Assembly: GCA_963787675.1 (NCBI GenBank)
Contig: CAWBDV010000024.1
Coordinates: forward strand, 1 to 64,000
DNA length: 64,000 nucleotides
Direction: 5' to 3'
From: JAJPKK01 sp963787675
GTDB taxonomy: Bacteria; Pseudomonadota; Alphaproteobacteria; Rhizobiales; Xanthobacteraceae
Every line of letters starts with the position of its first letter. Position 1 is the stretch's first letter. Below the pieces are notes generated by a model that saw only the letters and a program-made list of their open reading frames with translations, was not told where the DNA came from and did no database searches. Below, piece after piece: positions 45,423 through 55,781 of the stretch. The position numbers and the translations under genes were made by a program.

Positions 45423-46388
45423 ATGACGGCTGATGCGCTATCTGATGTTTTGAAAATGGTCCGGCTCACCGGGGCCACGTTTTTTGACGTCTTTGCCAAA
45501 GCGCCGTGGGTTGCAGAATCGCCGCAGCGCGATCTGATCTTGCCGAAGGTCCTGCCGGGCGCCGGACATCTGATCGCCTATCATGTGCTCACGCAGGGCC
45601 GGTGTTTTGCCAACATCGTCGGCCAAGATCCGATCGCCATGGAAGCCGGCGAAGTGATTGTGTTCACCAAAGGCGATCCGCACGTCTTGTCGAGCAGTCC
45701 CGGGATGCGCAGCGATCCGCCGTCGGCAGAGGCACTCAAGGCCGCGACCAGCGCGCAGCTACCGTTCGTCATCAATCTCGGCGAGGACGGGCCGATATCG
45801 GCCAAGCTGGTCTGCGGCTATCTCGCCTGTGATGCGCAGCCGTACAATCCTCTGCTCGACAATCTTCCCTCCGTCATCAAAGCGCGGGACTCCGAAGACG
45901 AGACACCCTGGCTGAGCCAATTCATCCGCCTCGCAGCGACGGAATCGACCGACAAGCGCGCCGGCGGCGAAAGCGTACTGGCGAAACTGAGCGAGCTGAT
46001 GTTCATTGAAGTCGTGCGCCGTTATCTCGTGAGCATGCCGCCGGAGCAGCTGGGTTGGCTCGCGGGCTTGCGCGACCCTTTTGTCGGCAAGGCTCTCTCC
46101 CTCATGCATGCGCGGCCGGAGCGCGATTGGACAATCGAGCAATTGGCGAAAGACGTTGGCCTGTCGCGCTCGGTGCTGGCGGAGCGCTTTGCCGATCTCG
46201 TCGGCATACCGCCGATGCAGTATCTCGCGAAATGGCGGATGCAGATCGCTGCGGGACTTCTCAACAGCGGCAACAGCAACGTGGCGAGCATCGCGGCCGA
46301 AATCGGTTACGCGTCAGAGGCCGCCTTCAGCCGCGCCTTCAAGAAAGTGGTGGGCGTGTCGCCGTCGGATTGGCGTCGCCGAGCGTGA
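45423..46388 (+). CDS. AraC-family transcription regulator with cupin N-terminal domain
   Basis: 321 residues. N-terminal cupin-like sensor (about 10-200, PKVLPGAGHLIAYHVLTQGRCFANIVG, EAGEVIVFTKGDPHVLSS) and two C-terminal helix-turn-helix motifs (TIEQLAKDVGLSRSVLAERFADLVGIPPMQYL and NVASIAAEIGYASEAAFSRAFKKVVGVSPSDWR). Likely controls the divergent methyltransferase gene. ATG at 45423. The gene ends in a good intrinsic terminator. Confidence 0.9.
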   Translation: MTADALSDVLKMVRLTGATFFDVFAKAPWVAESPQRDLILPKVLPGAGHLIAYHVLTQGRCFANIVGQDPIAMEAGEVIVFTKGDPHVLSSSPGMRSDPPSAEALKAATSAQLPFVINLGEDGPISAKLVCGYLACDAQPYNPLLDNLPSVIKARDSEDETPWLSQFIRLAATESTDKRAGGESVLAKLSELMFIEVVRRYLVSMPPEQLGWLAGLRDPFVGKALSLMHARPERDWTIEQLAKDVGLSRSVLAERFADLVGIPPMQYLAKWRMQIAAGLLNSGNSNVASIAAEIGYASEAAFSRAFKKVVGVSPSDWRRRA

Positions 46389-46432
46389 GCAATGCGGCTG
46401 GCGGCGACCGGACTGTAAAGCATGGTAATCAA

Positions 46433-46473
46433 GGCGGCGTTTCGATCGTTTTGAAACGCCGCCCCGATTTTTT
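46433..46473 (+). terminator. Intrinsic terminator of the AraC gene
   Basis: Perfect 11-bp stem GGCGGCGTTTC / GAAACGCCGCC (46433-46443 and 46453-46463) with a 9-base loop, followed by CCGA and six T. It separates the plus-strand AraC gene from the convergent katG. Confidence 0.85.
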
Positions 46474-46502
46474 GTCGATGGCTGCCGCTCTTCCCGTTGC
46501 GA

Positions 46503-48675
46503 TCAGGCGAGGTCGAAGCGGTCGAGGTTCATCACCTTGTTCCACGCCGCGACGAAGTCACCCACGAACTTCTCCTTCGCGTCGTTACTGGCATAGACTT
46601 CCGCGAGCGCCCGCAGCTGCGAGTTCGACCCGAAGATGAGGTCGACGCGGGTGCCGGTCCATTTCGGCTTGCCGGTTGCCCGATCGCGTCCTTCGAACAC
46701 GTCCTCGGCGCCCGATACCGCCTTCCACTCCGTGCCCATGTCGAGCAGGTTCACGAAAAAGTCGTTGGTCAGCATCTCCGGGTGCATGGTGAAAACACCG
46801 TGCTGGGATTTGCCGAAGTTCGCGTTGAGCGCGCGCAAGCCGCCGACCAGAACCGTCATCTCGGGCGCGGTCAGCGTCAGGAGTTGCGCCTTGTCGACCA
46901 GCAGTTCCTCCGCCGAAACGGCGTACTGCTTCTTTTGGTAGTTGCGGAACCCATCCGCGACCGGCTCCAGCACGGCGAACGAGTCCACGTCGGTCTGCTC
47001 CTGCGACGCATCCGTGCGGCCCGGCGAGAAGGGGACCTTCACGTCGTGCCCGGCCTTCTTCGCCGCGGCCTCGACGGCGACGCAGCCGCCCAGAACGATC
47101 AGGTCCGCGAGCGAGACCTTCTTGCCGCCGGACTGCGCGCCGTTGAACTCCTTCTGGATCGCTTGCAGCGTCTGCAGGACCTTGCCCAACTCGGCCGGCT
47201 GATTGACCGCCCAGTCTTTCTGCGGCGCGAGGCGGATGCGCGCCCCGTTCGCCCCGCCGCGCTTGTCGGAGCCGCGGAACGTTGCCGCCGACGCCCACGC
47301 GGTCGAGACCAGTTGGGAAATGGAGAGCCCCGACTTGAGGATCTTGTCCTTGAGCGCGGCGATGTCCTGCGCGTCGATCAGCTTGTGATCGACCGCGGGG
47401 ACGGGATCTTGCCACAGCAACTCCTCGGCCGGGACTTCCGCGCCGAGGTAGCGCGCGCGGGGACCCATGTCGCGGTGCGTGAGCTTGTACCACGCCCGGG
47501 CAAACGCATCCGCGAACTGGTCCGGATGCTCGTAGAAGCGCCGCGAAATCTTCTCGTAAGCGGGGTCGAGTCGCAGCGAGAGATCCGTGGTCAGCATGGT
47601 CGGCACGCGCCGCTTCGACGGATCGAAGGCGTCGGGAATGGTGGCAGCGCCGCCTTTCGCCTTCCACTGATTGGCGCCGGCCGGGCTCTTGGTCAGTTCC
47701 CATTCGTTGTTGAAGAGGTTCTCGAAGAAGTGGTTGCTCCACTTCGTCGGCGTCTGCGTCCAGGTGACTTCCGGGCCGCCGGTGATCGCGTCAGCGCCTT
47801 TGCCGGTACCGAACTTGCTCTTCCAGCCGAGGCCCTGCTCCGCGATGTCGGCGGCTTCCGGCTCCGGGCCCACCAGCGTCGCATCGCCGGCGCCGTGGGT
47901 CTTGCCGAAAGTGTGACCGCCGGCGATGAGCGCGACGGTCTCCTCGTCGTTCATCGCCATGCGCGCGAACGTCTCGCGGATATCGCGTGCTGCAGCGACC
48001 GGGTCCGGCTTGCCGTTTGGCCCTTCGGGATTGACGTAGATCAAACCCATCTGCACGGCGGCGAGAGGATTCTCGAGATCCCGGTCGCCGGTGTAGCGTC
48101 GGTCGTCCAGCCACTTGCCCTCGGGGCCCCAGTAAACGTTCTCTTCGGGCTCCCAAACGTCGGGGCGTCCGCCGCCAAAGCCGAATGTCTTGAAGCCCAT
48201 CGAACTCGAGCGCGCAATTGCCGGCGAGGACCATCAAGTCGGCCCACGAAATCTTGTTGCCGTATTTCTGTTTGACCGGCCACAGCAGCCGGCGCGCCTT
48301 GTCGAGGTTCGCGTTGTCAGGCCAGCTGTTGAGCGGCGCGAAGCGCTGCTGGCCGGCTCCGGCGCCGCCGCGGCCGTCACCGATGCGATAGGTGCCGGCA
48401 CTGTGCCACGCCATGCGGATGAAGAGCGGCCCGTAGTGGCCGAAATCCGCAGGCCACCACTCCTGCGAGTCCGTCATCAGCGCGAAGAGGTCCTTCTTCA
48501 GCGCCTTGAGGTCGAGCTTCTTGAACTCCTCGGCGTAGTTGAACGCCTTGCCCATGGGATCGCACAGGGAGGAATTCTGGTGAAGCATCTTCAGATTCAG
48601 CTGGTTCGGCCACCAGTCCGCGTTCGACGTTCCACCGAGACTCGTGTGCATCGGGCACTTGCTGATGTCATCCAT
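46503..48675 (-). CDS. katG: Catalase-peroxidase KatG, one frameshift
   Basis: The first 160 residues (48675 to about 48204) carry the distal site: IRMAWHSAGTYR with R87, W90 and H91. Then one extra T at about 48203 moves the frame, and the rest (48200-46503) continues without gap: MGFKTFGFGGGRPDVWEPEENVYWG, GLIYVNPEGPNGK with the Tyr of the Met-Tyr-Trp adduct, GGHTFGKTHGA with the proximal His, and the degenerate C-terminal peroxidase repeat. Total length with the frame restored fits KatG (about 725). It removes hydrogen peroxide and has peroxidase activity. ATG at 48673-48675 with GGGGAG upstream. No oxyR is adjacent. Probably intact in the organism. Confidence 0.9.
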
Positions 48676-48933
48676 GATCAACTCCCCATTGGGTGTGCAG
48701 GTTCCTTGGTGGCAACCTTAGCCTAACGCGATCCATCAGGTAAAATCGGCTTTAATGATTGCTACGATAAGGCAATCTTATGATCGATGACGCTGAGGAT
48801 TTGCAGCTTCGATGCGCGGGCGGCCGCCAGCCACTTCGGAGACCACACTCAGTTTGTGCGATCTTGCGGCGGGCGTGGTTGATGCAGATCAAGGCACGCG
48901 TCGCGTCGCCCGTTCTTCTGCGTCAACCTCGCT

Positions 48934-51316
48934 TTACGCCGCCGCGCTGCGCGCAGACCGTGCGCCAGGCGGCCCGAACGAAAGTTCGCAGGCGCGGCAA
49001 GGTCTTCCGAACAAATATCCCTGCATCTCGTCACAGCCGGCCAGGCGCAGGAGCTCAAATTGTTCTGTCGTTTCGACGCCCTCGGCGACAGTGGTCATGC
49101 CGAGACTTTTTGCGAGACCGGTGATCGAGCACACGATCGCCGCGCTGTTCGATTTGATCGACATTTCGGCGATGAACGAGCGATCGATCTTGATCTTGTC
49201 GAAGGGAAACGTTCGCAGATAACTCAGTGACGAGTATCCCGTTCCGAAATCGTCGAGCACGATCGATACGCCGAGGCTCTTCAGCTGACGAAGTCTCGCC
49301 GCGATCACGTCATCGCCTTGCAGCAGGACGGACTCGGTGATCTCGAGGTCCAGCCGAACTCGGCTCCAACCCCGATTCGCGAAGGGCGTCGCTGACGGCC
49401 TGCACGATATCGCCCTTGCGGAACTGAATCGGCGACAAATTGACCGCCACTTTGTGGGGATAGGGCCAGCTTTGAGCCTCCTTGCAAGCGCGCTCCAGCA
49501 CCCAGGCTCCTAGCGGCACGATCAGGCCCGTGCTCTCGGCAATGGGAATGAACGTGTCGGGCGGAATATATTCGTGCTTCGGACGCGCCCAACGGGCGAG
49601 TGCTTCATAGCCCCGGACCTCTTCCGTATCCGCGGCGACGACCGGTTGGAAATGCACTTCAAAGTCGTTGGCGAGACTCGCTTTACGAAGTTCTACCTCG
49701 ACCCTGTAGCGCGTTCGCGCCACACCATCCATTTCGGGCTCGAAAAACCGGAACGTGTTTCGGCCGTCTGCCTTCGCGCGATAAAGAGCGAGGTCGGCGT
49801 TCTTGAGCAGCAGTTCGACCTCGTCGCCATCGGCCGGGTAAAGCGCAATCCCCAACGAAGTCTCAACGACGACCTGATGGCCATCGAGGTGAAACGGTTC
49901 ACCGATTGCCGCCAGGATTCGCGCAGCCAATGCCATCGCGCTGTCGCGTTGATGCTCGCCAACCATCTGCACGACAGCGAACTCATCCCCGCCGATGCGC
50001 GCCACCAGATCGGATTCCCTGACGCAGAGCCGCAGGCGGTTGGCGGCTTCGCGAATGAGCAGATCGCCCGTCGCGTGCCCGAGCGTATCGTTGATTGTCT
50101 TGAAATGATCGAGGTCGAACATGAATACGTTGAAAGCGCGGTTCCGATGCCTCCGCGCCTCGGCCATGGTGCGAGCGATGTGTTGGCGGAACAGCAGCCG
50201 GTTCGGCAGCTCCGTCAGCCCATCGTGATGGGCTTGGTGCGCGATCTCTGCGACCGCCGAAACGAGCTTCCTTTCGCGTGCCGCCCCGAATCCGATGGCG
50301 ATCGAGATGACGATTGCCGCGGCAATATCTATCGCAAGATAGACCTTGGCGTTTTGGCGCGCGTGCCGGAAGATCTCCGACTTGGCAATCGCGACCGTCG
50401 CGACGAGCGGCAGGCCATCGACCTTTCGATAAGACACGAGCCTGTCAACCCCGTCGAGCGTACTGCCGCCGTTCCAATAGGTGCCGCGGTCCGATTTTGC
50501 CGCGAGCTTAAGCACCCGCGCATTAGGGAAGTATTTTCCTGTCAGATCCGGGCGCGCCACGCCGTTCGCCCCGCTTGCGAGCATGTAGCCCTCACGGTGC
50601 AACAATGCGACAATGCCGTCTGGACCCAGTTGAAGCTTGCGGAAGAAGGTCTCAAGCTGAATGAGATCGACCCACACCGAAAGCACGCCGTTGAATGATC
50701 CGTCAGGTCCTGTCAGGCGCCGTGTCAGGAAAATGGCCATGCGGCCTGAGCTTTTGGCAATCAACGGCTCGCTGACAAAGAGCTGATCATCGAAATTATT
50801 GACGTGCACCTGGAAGTGCTTGCGGCTCGCGATATTGATGCCGACCGTCGCGGGTCCATAGCTTGACGCCGTGATTAAGCCGTCGGGACCCGCGATCGAG
50901 TATTGGAACTTGAGTTCCTTCTGCAACTGCGGGTCGCTGACCCAGCCGACCAAATCGGTTCCGGTCGGGTCGCGCTGATACGAGCGCCTGAGCTGCAGTG
51001 CCATGTCATCGGCACTTCGGAAAGCACGCGCGATCTCTTCCTCGAAGACGTAGGCAAGGTTCTCGGTATGCTGGCGCGCCTCCTCTTCTGCGTTCCGGCT
51101 ATCGTGAACGAGGAGATAGACCGTCGCCGCAGAAATCGATGCCAACATGGCAACGCCCAGATACGTTGCCGGCTGGACAAAGTGGCGAAGCCACTCGAGG
51201 CTTTGTCGAACTCGCACGTGCTCAATGTCCCCCTGGTCTTTGAGCTGCTCGCGACTGAAGCTCCCAATAGTGCGAGGATCGGTATCTGCCGGAAAGATTG
51301 ATTTTGTGAGGCGCAC
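48934..51316 (-). CDS. GGDEF-EAL cyclic-di-GMP protein with periplasmic sensor, one frameshift
   Basis: N-terminal membrane helix (about 50-72), a dCache-like periplasmic domain (FEEEIARAFRSADDMALQL... VWVDLIQLETFFRKL), a second helix (about 325-345), then GGDEF (intact RIGGDEFAVVQ near 450) and EAL (YEALARW, so E-A-L is kept). An extra T at about 49357 shifts the frame after LEPS; the other frame continues RLDLEITESVLLQGDDVIAARLRQLKSLGVSIVLDDFGTGYSSLSYL to the stop at 48934. With the frame restored both catalytic domains look complete, so it may make or degrade cyclic di-GMP. GTG start at 51314-51316. Confidence 0.85.
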
Positions 51317-51597
51317 CAGGGATAGGGCGACAGATATTCACCAGATCGTATGCGATGCGTATCGTTCTCAGGGTGATGTTTAAGCGACTCGCAAAGGTAT
51401 CGTTAACGCCGTGGTCCGGCGACGGGTTCGCCGCGGGCTTTCTCGTGCGCTTTGGTCAACAATCGAAGCGACTTCTTCCACCGTCGGCCCGAACGGTCGA
51501 CGGAAGCGCCGCCATGCAAGTCCGCGCGTGAGGTGAAGCCGCGTTATGGCAGCAGGTCAGCACCGGCGCCATGCTTCCGACGCCCAGCTTTGGCCTG

Positions 51598-52137
51598 TCA
51601 GCAACGGGTCACGCCCATCGACGCCAGATCAGCGTCGTTAAGCCAGTACATGTCGCTCGCCGGAGTGGCTGAGAGCCTGTCTTGAATTGGGCGCGGCACG
51701 CGATATCGGGCCGCGTATTCAAGGATCACCCGCAGAAACTGAGAGTCATTGTCTTCTTGACCCGTCGCGACATCCCTTGGCCTGTGAACGCCGATCTTTG
51801 CGTCTTTGCAGACCCACCTCTCGGCACCGGCCGCAAACAACAAGAAGCAGATGCTTGAGCATCGGCCCTGAACGAAGGTCTTCATGTGCCGCTGGGCGAT
51901 TGAGCGCGAGATGCATTCGCCCTGGCCGTTTCGTCCACCCGGCGAGTTCAGAACAACCGTGTGAGCGCTCGGTCCGATGGCCGCTTTCCATCGATCGCAG
52001 TCGCCGAGATCGATGAATCCGTCGAGGGCGACAACCTCGGGTGAGAGGAGATTGAAGGTCGCGGCGTTGGCCGGGGCACTGACACAGATGGCTGCGAAGA
52101 GGAGGCTGAGCGGGAAGGAACATCCGCGGATGTTCAT
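51598..52137 (-). CDS. Secreted ClpP/crotonase-like hypothetical protein
   Basis: 179 residues from ATG 52135-52137: signal peptide (CSFPLSLLFAAICVSAPANA), then VVLNSPGGRNGQGECISRSIAQRHMKTFVQGRCSSICFLLFAAGAERWVCKDAKIGVHRPR. The LNSPGG, a middle CSSICFLLFAAG and GVHR blocks are those of rhizobial periplasmic proteins with a ClpP-like fold, but a Ser-His-Asp triad is not certain (the CSSICF Ser could be the nucleophile). Four Cys may make disulfides. A frame extends further upstream without a signal sequence at its front. Confidence 0.7.
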   Translation of the reverse strand: MNIRGCSFPLSLLFAAICVSAPANAATFNLLSPEVVALDGFIDLGDCDRWKAAIGPSAHTVVLNSPGGRNGQGECISRSIAQRHMKTFVQGRCSSICFLLFAAGAERWVCKDAKIGVHRPRDVATGQEDNDSQFLRVILEYAARYRVPRPIQDRLSATPASDMYWLNDADLASMGVTRC

Positions 52138-52259
52138 TCGGTTTCTTTTCGATTTCTGCTTAAGCGGTTCGGTGTTTCTGTCATGGCCTTCTGTCATGGC
52201 CATAGAACGGACCGTGATGATAGGGCATCGCGTTTCGATCGATAGCCATTCAAAATGTC

Positions 52260-52925
52260 TCACTTCTCCTCAACATCTCCGAATGCCTTCTCCGCGGGCA
52301 CGTTGGCGATGATTCCGGCGTCGTTGCCGGTCTCGCCTGGCGGGATCAGTTCGTAGAAGCCGCTGACCTTCAGGTGGACGACCGCCGGATTCGGCGACTG
52401 GTTCTGGAAGAACCAGCCGTGCACGCCGTCGAACGGCGCCGAGAGCGCGCCGTCGGCATTGGTACCCGTCGCTTGCTTGTAGGTCGCGACGGTCATCTCC
52501 TTGCCGGATGCTAGCGTGTGGCCGTGGAAGTCGTAATAGAATTCGTTTGGGTTGGCGATCCCGGAGACCGACCATTCGTAGACGAGCGTCGCGTCCTTCG
52601 CCATTCTGACTTTGTATTCGAGTTCGTCTCCGCGCGTCGGGTCGCCGCCCGCGCGCAGCGGGATCTCGATCATGTCGCTCCTGAGCGGGCCGCCGTATTC
52701 ACGGACGAGAGGCGCCGCTCCCCCCGTCGCATTGAACGCAACTTCCCGCGGCGCCCATAGTCGGCTGAGGCCGCTTACACGACCGAGGCCCAACGGGTCC
52801 CAATTGAACTCGGCCGGCAGGATCGCGCCGAACGTGATCAGGGTTGCGACGACGAAGGCGCCGGCGGTCGTCGCCAGCATCTTGCCGCGCGACAGCGGAT
52901 GCGCAATGTGTCCCTCGCTTTCCAT
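52260..52925 (-). CDS. Membrane-anchored protein paired with HupE
   Basis: 221 residues: one N-terminal membrane helix (LATTAGAFVVATLITFGAI, about 17-36), then an extracytoplasmic beta-rich domain with WSVSGIANPNEFYYDFHGHT and GVHGWFFQNQSPNPAVVHLKVSGFYELIPPG, resembling a cupredoxin-like fold. Proteins of this type are commonly annotated as transmembrane anchor protein next to HupE/UreJ-like genes. The start ATG is separated by one base from the HupE stop, so the two are translated together. Likely handles a metal ion or a small exported molecule, but no ligand is evident. Confidence 0.75.
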   Translation of the reverse strand: MESEGHIAHPLSRGKMLATTAGAFVVATLITFGAILPAEFNWDPLGLGRVSGLSRLWAPREVAFNATGGAAPLVREYGGPLRSDMIEIPLRAGGDPTRGDELEYKVRMAKDATLVYEWSVSGIANPNEFYYDFHGHTLASGKEMTVATYKQATGTNADGALSAPFDGVHGWFFQNQSPNPAVVHLKVSGFYELIPPGETGNDAGIIANVPAEKAFGDVEEK

Positions 52926-52926
52926 G

Positions 52927-53661
52927 TCAGGCCGTCCCCACGCCGAAATAACCAGCGAGCTGATATTCCATCAGCATGAACCCCGCTGTCAGGATTGCGA
53001 CGTTTGCGGCAACGGCATAGCGCTCGAAGCTCGCCGTGCGCCGCCACTGCACCATCACCACGAGAAAGACCGCCAAAGCAATCAGCTGGCCGATCTCGAC
53101 GCCGATGTTGAATCCGATCATGTTCAGGACAAGCCCGTTGCTGTTGAGGTGCAAGGTCTGCAGCTTGGTGGCAAGCCCAAAGCCGTGGATCAGGCCAAAA
53201 AGCGCCACCGCGATCTTGTTGTTGGGCTGACGGCCAAACACCGTCATGAAGCCGCCGAGATTGTCGAACGCCTTGTAGACGACCGAGAGCCCGATCAGGG
53301 CGTCCACCAGATACGCATTGACGTCGATCTTCAGCAAAACGCCCGCGAGCAGCGTGATGCTGTGGCCGAGGGAGAACAGCGAGACGTAGATGAGCACGTC
53401 CTTCATGCGGTAGACGAAGAAGATCACGCCAAAAATGAAAAGCAGATGGTCGTAGCCGGTGACCATGTGCTTTGCGCCCAGATACATGAAGGGCAGGATG
53501 TCCGGCCCCTTGGTTGCCGCAACAAAGGCCGCGTCCTTGCCGCCGATGCCGTGCGCCACCGCGGTCAATTGCGCCGCATCGAGTGTGAGGCAGCCGAGGA
53601 GGGAGGCGGCGAGCGCAACGGCGCGCCGCGGATTGACAGTGATCGATCCAACGAGCGGCAT
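52927..53661 (-). CDS. HupE/UreJ-family membrane protein
   Basis: 244 residues: a cleavable or retained N-terminal helix, then six membrane segments with the family signature HMVTGYDHLLFIFGVIFFVYR and SLGHSITLLAGVL, and GLIHGFGLA. HupE/UreJ proteins are nickel or cobalt permeases or serve hydrogenase/urease maturation; no hydrogenase or urease gene is in the window. ATG at 53659-53661 behind a purine-rich GAGGGGG. Followed at one base distance by the anchor-protein gene. Confidence 0.85.
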   Translation of the reverse strand: MPLVGSITVNPRRAVALAASLLGCLTLDAAQLTAVAHGIGGKDAAFVAATKGPDILPFMYLGAKHMVTGYDHLLFIFGVIFFVYRMKDVLIYVSLFSLGHSITLLAGVLLKIDVNAYLVDALIGLSVVYKAFDNLGGFMTVFGRQPNNKIAVALFGLIHGFGLATKLQTLHLNSNGLVLNMIGFNIGVEIGQLIALAVFLVVMVQWRRTASFERYAVAANVAILTAGFMLMEYQLAGYFGVGTA

Positions 53662-54099
53662 TTCCCCCTCTGACTTTTTTCGCGGGCGTCGGTCCCACGT
53701 TTGTGCGCTTGATTGAGACGAGCGCAGCGCGAACGACGAGTACATGAAGTTGTCCGCGCGGCCAAACAATTTGCGCGCATAGTATCCTGGGGGATAGGAC
53801 GCTCGGCCCATTTATCGCGTGAGGAAATTCGCCGCGCCGGCGGCACGACCAGAGCGAACTCAACGTACCAACAGGACCGGGAAGGTTCGCCGTCGGCAAC
53901 GGCGTCCGCGCGCGGGCGAGATGCTGCTGCGGCGCAACCCGCGCGCTCTCGTCGCGGCTAAAGTTAAACGACGTCAATTAAATCAAGAACAGCCACGGAT
54001 TTGCTATCTTCCGAAGCGTGCACCGCTTCTGGTTGACGCTGCCTACAGCCGACGCGCGGCGTCGGCCGCGAAGGGGAGCATGCTAGCACGGAGACAGAC
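53662..54099. other. Divergent promoter region, no gene supported
   Basis: Between the leftward HupE operon and the rightward small membrane protein. Several short frames are visible but without ribosome sites or protein-like composition. Confidence 0.4.
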
Positions 54100-54333
54100 A
54101 TGAACGGCAGCAAGCTGACGAGTGTCCCGGAAATCACGGCCTATCTTGTGGCGCATGTCGGCGGAATTGCTGCCACCTATCTGATCAATCCGATCATCTT
54201 CGCAACGCTTGCCGCCGGCGGCTATGGGTTGAGAATTCCTTTAGCGGCGCTCGCGATGTCGGTGCTGATGATGTTTGTCGTGCTGCTGTTGTTTTTGGTC
54301 ATGCGCAAAATTTTAGGCAGTCAGCCGTCGTGA
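54100..54333 (+). CDS. Small two-helix membrane protein (77 residues)
   Basis: NGSKLTSVPEITAYLVAHVGGIAATYLINPIIFATLAAGGYGLRIPLAALAMSVLMMFVVLLLFLVMRK: two hydrophobic segments (about 13-40 and 47-68) with a basic end. A GGAGA precedes the ATG. No family recognised. Confidence 0.55.
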   Translation: MNGSKLTSVPEITAYLVAHVGGIAATYLINPIIFATLAAGGYGLRIPLAALAMSVLMMFVVLLLFLVMRKILGSQPS

Positions 54334-54369
54334 GCACGGCAGCCTGTCACGACGCCCCATCTCTTTCGC

Positions 54370-55110
54370 TTACACGCCGCCGGGTGGCGCGACGCGGATG
54401 CCGTGCCAGCCGGAACGGTCGATGGCTTGCTGGACCAGGCCCGATGCTTTGGCGGCTTCGACGAACTCGCCCAAAGCAGCAAGCCGGTCCGACCTGCCTT
54501 TCGGTACGGCCATGCCGATCGAATTGAACCCGTATCGCCCCTCAAACAGGCGCGAGCCGGGAAGTTGCGGCATGTAGTGCAGCAGCACCTGACGGAGCGA
54601 GGCGAAGAGGTCGGCGTTGCCGCTGCGCAGAACTTCGAAGGTTGGCGTCGGCATGTCGGCGTAAACGAACGTCACATTCTTCATGATTTGGCCGAGCGCA
54701 ATCGTGGATGCATGATTGCGCACGGCCGCGACCCGGATTCCCGGACGGTCCGCATCCGCAACGCTCACATAGGGCGAACCCGGGGGAGCCATGATGGTGT
54801 AATCGGCTTCGACCAGCGGCGGCGTGTAGTCGATCTCGACCGCGCGGGATGGCACGATCCCGATGATCGCGGCGTCACAGGCTCCGGCTTTAAGGCTCGC
54901 CATTGCCGCCGGCGGATGCGGATGCTCAACCGGCTCGCCTTCGATTCCGAGCCGATCGCCGAGCGCGCGCACGACGTCGGGTGCCCAACCATGCAACATG
55001 CCGGTCGCAGGGTCTTTGGTGTAATTCGGAACATAAAGCGCGACTCTCACTCTGCCGGCCCGTACGAGATCGGCGACCCGCGGGTCGGCGGTGGGCTGTG
55101 TTGTAGCCAT
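54370..55110 (-). CDS. Amino-acid-type substrate-binding protein (SBP family 3), no signal peptide
   Basis: 246 residues with the SBP-3 pattern: LVRAGRVRVALYVPNYTKDPATGMLHGWAPDVVRALGDRLG, DAAIIGIVPSRAVEIDYTPPLVEADYTIMAPPG, RVAAVRNHASTIALG, FNSIGMAVPKG. There is no signal sequence at the ATG used, and no permease or ATPase gene is adjacent, so it may be a cytoplasmic relative (a regulatory or dehydratase-like protein) or the start may be wrong. Confidence 0.75.
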   Translation of the reverse strand: MATTQPTADPRVADLVRAGRVRVALYVPNYTKDPATGMLHGWAPDVVRALGDRLGIEGEPVEHPHPPAAMASLKAGACDAAIIGIVPSRAVEIDYTPPLVEADYTIMAPPGSPYVSVADADRPGIRVAAVRNHASTIALGQIMKNVTFVYADMPTPTFEVLRSGNADLFASLRQVLLHYMPQLPGSRLFEGRYGFNSIGMAVPKGRSDRLAALGEFVEAAKASGLVQQAIDRSGWHGIRVAPPGGV

Positions 55111-55573
55111 GTTTCACCTCTGTCGGGCGATCGGCGTCCCATCCTTAGAATGGAAATGCGCTCGATCAAATTCACGTCGATTAAGCGCAAAAAAAAGCCT
55201 CAATGAAGCAATCTGGTTCCAGCATTTCGACGATCAACGAGATCGGCGCTCATTTGTCCACTCTACGGCGATCACGCTGACGGGCTATTAAGCTGCCTCC
55301 CTCAATGGGACCTGAGTACTGCGGTCGCCGGACGGGCCAGCGTGCTTTTGGTGGCGCCGCCCAGGATGAATTCGCGCATCCGCGAATGGGCTTTGGCTCG
55401 CGTGGCTGGGCCGTGGAATCGGCAAAAGGTCACGGGCAATTGCGAACGGGACAGCCCTCGTGCGCCATTATTCGCGCCGCCCGACCGGATTTGTGTTGGT
55501 TCGGATTGTTATTGCGTGACTCAGCAGAAACGTGCAGGTTGAGCGCTAGATTGATAGCTTGTTGGAGATCGTA
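55111..55573. other. Upstream region of the first cold-shock gene
   Basis: No gene is supported. The last 100-150 bases are probably the structured leader of the cold-shock mRNA, as in other csp genes; GGAG at 55564-55567 is its ribosome site. Confidence 0.45.
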
Positions 55574-55777
55574 ATGGCTACCGGGACTGTGAAGTGGTTC
55601 AATCCGACCAAGGGCTACGGGTTTATTCAGCCGCAGGGTGGCGGGCAGGATGTGTTTGTCCATATTTCTGCCGTGGAGCGGGCAGGTCTATCGACGCTCA
55701 ACGAGGGCCAGCAGGTCGAGTTCGAGGTCGTGAGCAACCGCGGCAAATCGTCGGCGGAGAATCTCAAGGTGAAGTGA
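55574..55777 (+). CDS. cspA: Cold-shock protein (CspA family), copy 1
   Basis: 67 residues with the RNP1 and RNP2 motifs: KGYGFIQP and DVFVHISAVERAG, and the start TGTVKWFNPTKG. Single-domain OB fold that binds single-stranded RNA and acts as RNA chaperone. ATG at 55574 behind GGAG. It starts a short rightward set: csp, two unknown genes, csp, desaturase. Confidence 0.95.
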   Translation: MATGTVKWFNPTKGYGFIQPQGGGQDVFVHISAVERAGLSTLNEGQQVEFEVVSNRGKSSAENLKVK

Positions 55778-55781
55778 CAAC

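Noticed and set aside
46497..48275. 592-codon plus-strand frame across katG
   Set aside because: Antisense shadow; the katG motifs on the other strand are unmistakable.
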